64,000 nt of DNA from NCBI GenBank assembly GCA_023213315.1, contig JAKCPI010031726.1, positions 62,001 to 126,000 on the forward strand, given 5' to 3'. Position numbers and translations under genes: made by a program. The DNA comes from Euborellia annulipes (taxonomy: Eukaryota > Arthropoda > Insecta > Dermaptera > Anisolabididae). The stretch's first letter is position 1; every line of letters starts with the position of its first letter. Below the pieces are notes generated by a model, which was not told where the DNA came from, did not search any database, and saw only the letters and a program-made list of their open reading frames with translations. This document shows positions 56,461 to 64,000 of the stretch, piece by piece.

Positions 56461-56888
56461 TCTATCTATATATAATAATTGCGGTGTGTCCGTCTGTCCG
56501 TCTGTCACGCTCTGTTTGACCTACTTCCCGTTGGAATTTTGAAACGAAATTTTGCAGTCTTATAGAGGACGTTATGGAGGGTCCAGGAAAAATACTCGGG
56601 TCCCGAAATTCCTATAACTTTTTGAGTTATTAATTCTTAAAGTTACGATTTCTCCCATAGGAAATGTATAGAGAAATATTTAAGTATTCTTTGCAATTGT
56701 GTATTCTTTGAATGTAAACAAATCTTCAAGCAGGTGCTGAACTGGAATACGTAGTAATAATTTTCTTTTCATAATTAAGAAAAGGCGAGGGTCCGCCGCA
56801 GGCGGCCCGAGCCAGCTGGTGGGGGGTCCAGGGGGGCGAAGCCCCCCTGGCTAGACGCGGAGCCCGCCGAAGGCGGGCGGGCGGCTAG
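56461..56888 (+). mobile_element. non-autonomous Helitron
   Basis: Begins TCTATCTATATATAATAA directly after an A and ends GGCGGCTAG before a T, the A|TC...CTAG|T arrangement of Helitrons. A hairpin GCCCGCC-GAA-GGCGGGC (56862-56878) ends 10 nt before the CTAG. No inverted termini and no target duplication, as expected. It lacks Rep/helicase coding sequence. Confidence 0.85.
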
Positions 56889-56954
56889 TATTATATAATT
56901 TCATTTCTGATTATATTATTTTTAAGGAGGCGATTAGCGAGGGATACTAAACTA

Positions 56955-57003
56955 AATATATTTCCACACAAAAAAATCTAGTGTGACAGTCACACCAAAT
57001 TTT
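56955..57003 (+). mobile_element. TACTT hairpin-end fragment
   Basis: ACTAAATATATTTCCACAC and AATCTAGTGTGACAGTCACACC. Confidence 0.55.
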
Positions 57004-57184
57004 TTAAAAATTATTCGATTATTATTATGAGAAAAAAAAGATTCTTTCAATTAATTAATTAATTTTTTTTTTGTGTGTTAAACTGTGAAATTAATGCTGT
57101 TTTATTTCTGCCGATACAACATCTTCTGAAACCAACAACAATACTGTAAATAAAAAATGTTATCTGTTAAATTTTAATTGTTTT

Positions 57185-57230
57185 AATTCTGAAGAAGGCC
57201 AAAAAGCCAATGAAACTCAAAACATTATTA
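57185..57230 (+). ncRNA. degenerate hammerhead-like motif
   Basis: CTGAAGAAGGCC..GCCAATGAAACTCAAAACATT keeps the core order, but stem II is broken by an inserted AAT and the GTC is lost. Probably inactive. Confidence 0.35.
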
Positions 57231-57262
57231 ATTTTAGTTGCCTCATTTCTTTTAACCCTTAT

Positions 57263-57527
57263 CAGTGGCGTAGCGAGCTTAACTCGGGCCCGGGGCACAA
57301 TACCTTTTTAGCGCCCCCCCCCACTCGAAAACCATATAATATTAAATGTAAAATATACAAAATTATTATATTATACTGGCACTAAATTTAAAATATATTT
57401 TCCAGAAATCAATTATAATAAAAATAAAAATTATCCAGCAATTTTTTGTTTTGCGGACCATTTGGTGCCCCTTTGTGAGTAGCGTCCGGGGCATGATGAC
57501 CCCCCCTGCCCCCTCGCTACGCCACTG
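57263..57527. mobile_element. hAT MITE
   Basis: CAGTGGCGTAGCGAGC and GCTACGCCACTG are inverted ends, with the exact 8-bp duplication ACCCTTAT at 57255-57262 and 57528-57535. Confidence 0.85.
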
Positions 57528-57535
57528 ACCCTTAT

Positions 57536-58583
57536 CACATATTCAGTCATTATCTCCTCCATTCGTAAATATATGTTTACCTCTTGTTCAAACTAGAAAG
57601 AAATTTGGTCCGTCCTGAAAAAAATCATATATCACGAACTATGCTGTTACCTAATATTGTTTAGAATTTGAATCTTAATTTAAGATAATGTTTTAAGTTT
57701 AGGATGATAGAGATGTTTTAAGTTCATATTTCATCAAAAATCAAAGAAAGCTCAAAAGTTAATAGGCAATTTTTCATTATTTTATTAAATACTTTGATCT
57801 TATTTTTTTTCATCTTTAATATTATGTTGATTTTTTTATGTTCGACAGACATAAAATCTTTTGAAAATAAAAGATTTTAAAGAAGGAAAAAAAAATTTAA
57901 TTACTTCACTAAAGAATTTATAGTTGAATAATTCACTTGTGCATTTTGCATCTTAGAAAAAAAAAGCCACGCTGATAGAATATCTTTTAGGAATAGTTTT
58001 ATGGTTTGAGAAAGAGAGACGATTTAAGAGACATCCAACCATCTTGAGTTTTTACTAGCCAAGAAAGAGAGTGCATAAAATCGTCAAACACTTGGACTCT
58101 TTTCAATTATTTAGTCACAAAAAAAAAAAAAACGACAATCAAAACCTGTGTGATGGATTTATTCCGGGTTCGTGATTTGTGAATGGAATGGATGCGTTTT
58201 CGGGATGGATGGATTATTGATGATCCTGTCGAAAAAGAAGGGAAGCAAACAGGATGGAGGGATAGTTTAGTTGACTGACCCACAAACAAACTCCTCCCAC
58301 ATCGTTTGGACCTTTCCCTATATCTTATTATTTGTGCTCTCAGATATTTTTTTTTTAAATGAAGATTTATTTATTTTTTTCTCTTTTTGTTAAAATAGTT
58401 TTTGATTAACTTCCCTTTTATTTCTTCTTGTCTTTTAGTTCGAGATAGGAAATTAGTAAAGTTGAAATTACCAACTGTAATTTTGTAAGTTGTTTATTTT
58501 TTATATGACCTTCTAATCAAAGAACATTTTATAAAACAAAATTTGTCCATTAAGTTGGTTACCAAAAGTTATAAATAAATGTA
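57536..58583. other. AT-rich spacer, nothing recognised
   Basis: A slightly GC-richer patch at 58140-58310 has no convincing frame. Confidence 0.4.
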
Positions 58584-59483
58584 CCACTGTGATCAAAAAG
58601 TAAGGTGAAATTGTCATTTAAAACTCCCGTGCTTTAGGAAGGCAGGTAAATTTTTTTTCTAGGTTGGTAGGATTATCTATAAAATTTGCCAAGCGTCTGT
58701 TTGTCAAAAGGTTTAATTATCTCCGAGTTACACTTGTTTTTGTAAACAACCAAAAGTGAATTTTTCGGGTGATTTTGTTGAGCAAACAACTTGCATCAAA
58801 TTTTGTTTGCGGAACGAATATTCTTGTGCGGACACGTTGAAAATGTTGCGGAAGGCCTTTGGTGATCAAACTATGGCACAAAAAGGTTTATAAGTGGTAC
58901 AACGAGTTCAAAGAGGGCCGAGAACGCGTTGAAGACGAACAGCGCTCTGGACGACCATCAACGTCTACCGATGAGGGCCACGTCCAAAAACTCAAAGATT
59001 TGGTGTTTGAAAATCGTCGATTGGCAATTAGAGATCTCGCTGATAGTGTTGGAATATCATTTGGCTGAGCCCAAACCATTTTGAAGAATGTTTTGTGTCT
59101 CAAACGCGTCAAGTCTCGATTGGTGCCAAAATTGCATTGATTCTTCGCGACTTTTTTGCCAAAAACTCGGCTCATATCGTTCCGCAACCACCGTATTCGC
59201 CTGATTTGGCTCCGTGCGACTTCTTGCTATTCAGCAAACTCAAAAGGCCAATGCGGGGACGCCGTTTTGACAAGATTGAGGAGATAAAAACCGAATCGAA
59301 GAAGGTCTTGAAGGCTATACTGGAAAAAGACTTTTCCGACTGTTTCGAGGACTAGAAAAAGCGTTGGAAAAAGTGCGTTTTATCGGACGGGGATTACTTT
59401 GAAGGGGATGAAATTGATTTGAAAGTATAAATTAAGAATTTACATTTTATAAACAAATTCACCTTACTTTTTGATCACAGCGG
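58584..59483 (+). pseudogene. internally deleted mariner (irritans-like)
   Basis: Terminal repeats CCACTGTGATCAAAAAG and CTTTTTGATCACAGCGG are flanked by TA, total 900 bp against about 1.3 kb for intact mariners. The N-terminal helix-turn-helix region is present (EQTTCIKFCLRNEYS, then, after a one-base insertion near 58878, YKWYNEFKEGRERVED and RSGRPSTSTDEG). A TGA follows GISFG. The frame then jumps across a deletion that removes the first two catalytic aspartates, to FFAKNSAHIVPQPPYSPD and LAPCDFLLF with the third aspartate, ending GDYFEGDEIDLKV with a stop at 59430. At least two frameshifts and two stops mean no active transposase. Confidence 0.9.
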
Positions 59484-59489
59484 TATATT

Positions 59490-60299
59490 GTATTTATAAT
59501 AATGAGTATCGTTAAGTCTATATGGCCTAAAATGACTCGTTTTTGAAAATCTCAAAAAACGTTTCTTTTTGTGAGATCATTGGAGATATCTAAGAAAATC
59601 TTGAAAAGTCTCAAAAAGTTGAAAGACGTTTTCCGCTCTCTAACGTACTTATAACTAAAGAAATGTTCGAATAGAATAGAATTCATATAAACCCCATAAT
59701 TAGTATTAGTAGCCTATAAATAACCAATATTCTGCTTCCAAAATCTCTACTTCTTGATCTCTTCTTCATTCATTTGCGGAAAAATCTTCTTTAAAATGAA
59801 ATCTCTCCACAAAAAAAAAAACACAATAACTATATTTCATGGGATTTGTTCGTCTTTCTGAATCACCCTATTATCAAAAATACCCTTAATATTCATTAAA
59901 TATCTTGAGATTTTTTTAAGTTACTTTGTTCTTTCAACTCTTTTATACTCTCCTAAGCTCCCACCCCCCTTTTTCTGAAATTCTCGATGGATTTATTTTA
60001 TAAAACTTTTTTAAAAACAACCAACCTCTATGTTCTTTCACATATTTTTTTTTTTCTTTATAACAATATTCATTTAAAAAGTTTAGTATCCAATAATAAA
60101 TGTAAACGAGGACATCAAGGGGACGACTTGGTTGTTGTTGTTATTCTTTCTTCTTTATAAGTTAAACAAATATGCCGTTATTTTTTTTTTTTACTTAGAA
60201 ATTTATTTTTATTTTTGTTTTACTTTCATAAATATGACAACAGGAAAATCCGGCCGGGAATATTTAGAAATTATGTGACATGGTATGTGGAGCGGAAAA
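59490..60299. other. AT-rich spacer, nothing recognised
   Basis: No family landmarks or credible frames. Confidence 0.4.
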
Positions 60300-60375
60300 A
60301 AAAGCAGACATTTTTTTAATCGTAGCTGACGTTTCGAGCCAATATGGTCTGCTTTAAAAATGGCGTTTCCTCTAA
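60300..60375 (-). mobile_element. HHP element fragment
   Basis: The minus strand reads GACCATATTGGCTCGAAACGTCAGC, the 3' half of a hammerhead motif. CTGANGA is lost. Confidence 0.4.
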
Positions 60376-60577
60376 AATTGATGTAAATGTGGTGTCCCGC
60401 CGAGTGCGGACTTTTTTTTAAATAAAGTAGATGTTTTAAAAAACGGAAGACTGTAAATAAACCAAATGTCATTTAAGAAATAGGAAATTTGCGAGATGAG
60501 TTTGTGTTTAAATCATGCCCCTAGAATTGAACCACGACTTCCCATGATGGATTGACTAGACTACCTTTATTCTAGGT

Positions 60578-60808
60578 CAGCGTTTCCCAACCTTTTGAAG
60601 TCCACGTCACCCCAAAGGTGCGTTGGGAATAATATAACACACTAGCGGCACCCTTCCTTTTTTTCCCTATCAAAACGAAATTTTTTCCGCCCTGAAGCAA
60701 ATTTTATTTTTTATTTTATTTTATTTTTTTATCTAAATTACTCGCGGCACCCCTTAGGCATCCTCGCGGCACCCTTGGGTGCCGGGGCACTCCGGTTGGG
60801 AACCACTG
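60578..60808. mobile_element. hAT MITE
   Basis: CAGCGTTTCCCAACC and GGTTGGGAACCACTG ends, exact 8-bp duplication TTCTAGGT (60570-60577, 60809-60816), interior CGCGGCACCC blocks. Confidence 0.85.
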
Positions 60809-60816
60809 TTCTAGGT

Positions 60817-61528
60817 CGTCATTAAAAATATGATGAAAGTCGGTCGCTTGAAATATTTAAAATATTAAGCTAAACCCTAACTGGTTTATTAGAATTTACT
60901 GTATTAAAATTTTTTTTTTATCCCAAATGTTTGCTTGCTTCAAAACATCCAGATGATTTATAAATTTATCGTATCAAAAAAAAAAAAAAGAAAAAAAATG
61001 AAAGAGATATTCGTTCGTTTATAGAATATCTTTATTGAGTGTTGCAGAAGAGTTGTTGGAAAACTATCTTAATAATGACCTGAGAGGGGATAAAAGAAAA
61101 AAAAAAAAAGAAAAAATGCAACTCTGAACGGGTCACGAACTCAAGATTTGGTTCAAGTCAAAGGGAGAGCCGACGCGCGCACCGATAGCGCCCTTTTAGA
61201 CATTTACAAATTGATCTAAAGCATTATCAAAGCAAACAGATGGCGGGTTTCACCCCTCCCCATACACCCGCTCCCGAAAGAAAAAAAAAGGGAGCAAAGG
61301 GTCACAAACAACTCGCAGAATCAGCTCTTTAGTGCTTTTTTTTTTAGTTCTAGAATAGAACGAACGACATGGCCAACGTCGTCGATAATGACTAATCAAT
61401 TTTATTTAAAGCTGAACCTAAAAATTTTTGGCTTCGTTTGGTTTTGTACGCAATTTGAAATTGACATTAAATTATTGATAAAAATCAGAAACATCTCCAA
61501 AAAAAAATTATAACTAAAGTGAATCATA
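60817..61528. other. AT-rich spacer, nothing recognised
   Basis: A GC-richer patch at about 61130-61290 (GGGAGAGCCGACGCGCGC) has no credible frame. Confidence 0.4.
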
Positions 61529-62000
61529 CGAGGGCAGATCAATAGGTGACTTTTTGAATTTCCCGCCTCTTAACTGAAATGGCAACACTGCCCCTGTCAG
61601 CAGGAAACTATCAGCTGACTCATATCGAAATTTGAACCAGCTAAAAACATTCATTAATAGCAGACTACCTCGTGATTTGAGAAGAAAAAATGAATTTCGT
61701 GTGCTTCATGGCAAAAATCCATGAATTGGGATACGAATTGCTCCCTCATCCGTCTTATTCTCCGGATTTAGCCCTGAGTGACGATTTCTTGTTTCTAAAC
61801 CTGAAAAAATGGCTCGGCGGAAAGAGATTTGACTCCAACGATGATTTTGATGTCCTCGGCAAATCTTATTTTTTGGAAGGGATAAAAAATTTGGAGAAAG
61901 GTTGGACAAAGTGTATAGAGCTCAAAGGAGACTACGTTGAAAAATAAAATAATTTTTTATCCAAAAACCTGTGTTTCATTAAAAAAGTCACGGACTTACA
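61529..62000 (+). mobile_element. deletion-derivative mariner
   Basis: TA-CGAGGGCAGATCAATAGGTG is the left terminal repeat. The right repeat near 61985 is eroded (AAAGTCACGGACTTAC). The middle of the transposase is deleted, joining the first codons to the C-terminal quarter. Confidence 0.8.
61690..61947 (+). CDS. 85-codon open frame from a deleted mariner transposase
   Basis: An uninterrupted frame starts MNFVCFM (transposase start region) and passes straight into AKIHELGYELLPHPSYSPD and LALSDDFLF, the block with the third catalytic aspartate of the D34D triad. It then reads NLKKWLGGKRFDSNDD and ends WTKCIELKGDYVEK, the usual mariner C-terminus. The DNA-binding domain and the first two aspartates are missing, so it cannot catalyse transposition. 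The frame is intact, so a small C-terminal protein could be made, but expression is unknown. Confidence 0.7.
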   Translation: MNFVCFMAKIHELGYELLPHPSYSPDLALSDDFLFLNLKKWLGGKRFDSNDDFDVLGKSYFLEGIKNLEKGWTKCIELKGDYVEK

Positions 62001-62850
62001 ATTATTCTAGTAATTTTAATGAATCTAATAGCATAACGAGAAATAAAAAAAAGATTTACATTTATTGGAGAAGTGATCCTTTCAATGCTGGACGATGCTT
62101 GGTCATTTTAGGCCTAAGCTTTTGAAAGACAAAAAAGATTTAAAAATAATTGAATTTTTTTCTTTCTATTTATTTTCAATTATTACCATTTGCTTTATTT
62201 ATCGAGATTCTTTTAAAATAAATACTGATCTGAAATTTTATTCTTTATCCTTTTCTCTTCCTCTCTTTTTTAATATAAAAGATTCGTTTATTAAAAAAAA
62301 ATCCAGATGTATACGTTTAATCAATGGATAAAAATAAAAAAAAAGAATATTAAATGATCATTTTTGGTTTAGTGGAAAAATTCAATTTTCCATTTCATTA
62401 AATACAAAAAGAATGAAATATTTTTTTTCATGTGATTAAAGATTTAATGATTAAAAGGGAATATAGGCTAAATATATTTTGTTGATTAAAAAAAAAATTC
62501 CTTAATAAGGATATTTATTACATTCACATAACGAGGGATTAAAATAAATTAGATGCTTAGCCCGGATATTTTCTCAAAAAACTATCAGCAGGATAAAAAA
62601 TCACAAGGAAAATTTATTATATAAAATTTACTATGTTCTAAAACCCAAAAGAAATTAAAATTCTATTTAGATTTAAGAATCTTTGAATTAAAATTATCTA
62701 AGGTCCGGTCGCTTCAAATTAATTAACCAATTATCCCTCGGATAAGCTAGTTGACTATGACTTTCGAGTCTTTCCACATCTAGTTAAGCTAATCATATGA
62801 TTAAATAAACGATGTTGAGAAAAGTACTTGTAAAGCTGGATAAAATTTAT
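62001..62850. other. AT-rich spacer, nothing recognised
   Basis: No family landmarks. A 78-codon frame at 62095 is AT-rich noise. Confidence 0.4.
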
Positions 62851-63078
62851 TGATGAGTAGCAGGATGATGAAAGAAAAACAGCTAGTATTTATTTCATTT
62901 ATTTAAGGCCCGTTAGTCTAACGTTTCGGTATCGGTCGAGACCATCTTCAGAGCTTATAAGCTGTCAATATGAGATAAAGAAGATGATCTCGACCGAGAC
63001 CGAAACGTTAGCCTAATGAGCCTAAAAGAAATGAAATAAATACTAGCTGCTTTACTTTCTTCATCCTGCTGCTCATCA
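62851..63078. mobile_element. HHP palindromic element, short form
   Basis: TGATGAGTAGCAGGATGATG / CATCCTGCTGCTCATCA tips, CAGCTAGTATTTATTTCATTT on both arms, hammerheads at 62916-62956 (minus, CTGAAGA..GAAACGTT) and 62971-63013 (plus, stem II GATCTC/GAGACC, GAAACGTT, with CTG lost). Confidence 0.8.
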
Positions 63079-63222
63079 TTTAATAATAGCTCAGGTTGTA
63101 GTTAGTAAGCTAGGGGGCTAATACCCCCACCCCTGGTTTGTCCTGAAAATTTTCTATCTATTAAAAACAAATATATTTTTTTCCCATTGTGAAATTTTTT
63201 TTTTTAAATGAGCTTATATAAA

Positions 63223-63254
63223 GAAAATAATAATAATAATAATAATAATAAATA
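63223..63254. repeat. (AAT)n microsatellite
   Basis: About ten AAT units ending in AATAAATAATT. Confidence 0.9.
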
Positions 63255-63309
63255 ATTAATAATCTATGTATATATTAATTGAAACCCCCTCCCCCTAACA
63301 AGATGTTTG

Positions 63310-63445
63310 GTTACGCCCATGGGTCCAGGCATTCTTATTTAAGCCATTTGGTATCCAAATAAAATCATCGGAGCGGATCCGAACCCGCGACCCTTGGTTT
63401 AGAAGGCCAACACGCTAGTTACTACATTAAGCCCGAGGGCTATTT
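63310..63445 (-). mobile_element. SINE family 1, 3'-truncated
   Basis: Minus strand GCCCTCGGGCTTAATGTAG head, GGGTTCGGATCCGC B box, TTATTTGGATACCAAATGGC and AATGCCTGGACCC. The tail is absent. Confidence 0.7.
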
Positions 63446-63614
63446 TAATATTAATTTTAATTCTTTTTTTTAATAATTTTTAAAAATTACGCTTTTATTA
63501 AGTTGCTAACTTCACAAAAATTTGCTTATACCCCAGATAGCTAAAAACTCATTTTTTTAAAAACTCGATGTTCTTGTCTCAAAACAATTTTATAGCTGAG
63601 ATGATATATTAATA

Positions 63615-63784
63615 AGAGGGTAGAGATGAGAGATGCAGCCACGGTTATTTCGTTATACGTTTATAATTCACACAGCTGACGTTTCGGTTCCGTGTTTGAA
63701 CCATCCTCAGAGCTGGGGAAAAGTCACAATGAAAGTGTCATAGTGGATTTTATACATTGTTGAACAACTCTTATATAATAAATA
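63615..63784 (-). mobile_element. HHP element, single arm
   Basis: GAGATGCAGCCACGG tip, CACACAGCTGACG, hammerhead, then AATCCACTATGACACTTTC and AACAATGTATAAAATCC shared with 1935-2100. The Helitron at 63785 abuts it. Confidence 0.65.
63673..63715 (-). ncRNA. truncated hammerhead ribozyme motif
   Basis: Minus strand: stem I CAGCT/AGCTG, core CTGAGGA plus T, stem II GGTTC/GAACC (5 bp, perfect), GAAAC-GTC. Fully canonical apart from the missing stem III. Confidence 0.7.
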
Positions 63785-63888
63785 CTAGACGCAAAGCCCC
63801 GCCTTCGGCGGGGCTTTCCGCCTAGCCAGGGGGCTGCGCCCCCTGGACCCCCTTGCTCGCCTTCCCTTTTCATTTTTATATATAGAGA
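63785..63888 (-). mobile_element. minimal Helitron (104 bp)
   Basis: Minus strand: A|TCTCTATATATAAAAATG ... hairpin GCCCCGCC-GAA-GGCGGGGC (63796-63814) ... GCGTCTAG|T. The end, hairpin and GGGGGCGCAGCCCCC-type palindrome resemble 56461-56888, so both belong to one group. Confidence 0.8.
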
Positions 63889-64000
63889 TTATTTTAACGG
63901 TTAATTATTTATGAAGATTAGATTTTTTGTGAATCATATCCTTTCTGGGACTCTCCCGATACACAAACAAAAAATTTACACCGATATTTTAGAATTCAAA

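Overview
The window looks like intergenic or intronic DNA from an AT-rich, transposon-packed invertebrate nuclear genome, probably an arthropod. This is an inference: the irritans- and mellifera-type mariners, Penelope-type hammerhead motifs, tRNA-derived SINEs and spliceosomal-type exon borders fit, but no gene identifies the species. There are no operons, no rRNA, no intact tRNA gene and no CRISPR array. Most open reading frames are accidents inside repeats.

Two repeat families dominate. (1) The family called TACTT here has 20 or more copies of about 0.5-0.7 kb. It starts with TACTTTCTCTTACC, has a CTGT/TG microsatellite core, and ends in a hairpin built from AATCTGGTGTGAC and its complement. 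Its layout resembles DINE-1/Helentron-associated elements. (2) The family called HHP here is a set of short palindromic elements carrying CTGANGA - stem II - CCGAAACGTC on one or both arms. Stems I and II keep pairing while their sequence changes between copies, as expected for truncated (stem III-less) type I hammerhead ribozymes of the kind reported from Penelope-like retroelements. This is the strongest unusual signal in the window.

Around these lie many small elements whose ends and target duplications can be read directly: hAT MITEs with 8-bp duplications (7869, 17855, 22121, 57263, 60578), PIF/Harbinger-like MITEs with TAA (23914, 33429), Tc1- and pogo-like MITEs at TA (1545, 2921, 3122, 4558, 34675), two Helitrons ending in CTAG after a hairpin (56461-56888 and 63785-63888), mariner remnants (11650, 58584, 61529), one jockey-type LINE fragment (8612), and five or six tRNA-derived SINE types, two of which share a 3' tail. 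Two 1.35-kb near-perfect palindromes (15227 and 18821) carry tRNA-like sequences at their tips.

Candidate host coding sequence is sparse. A plus-strand exon at 40831-40929 consists of four 24-nt repeats between canonical splice sites. On the minus strand, 14515-14323, 11592-11450 and 9796-9697 look like exons of one split gene, but in-frame TGA codons mean it may be decayed or wrongly delimited. The remaining spacers (for example 6122-7049, 28685-29473, 49461-50604, 50831-52894, 54441-56460) are AT-rich with nothing recognisable.
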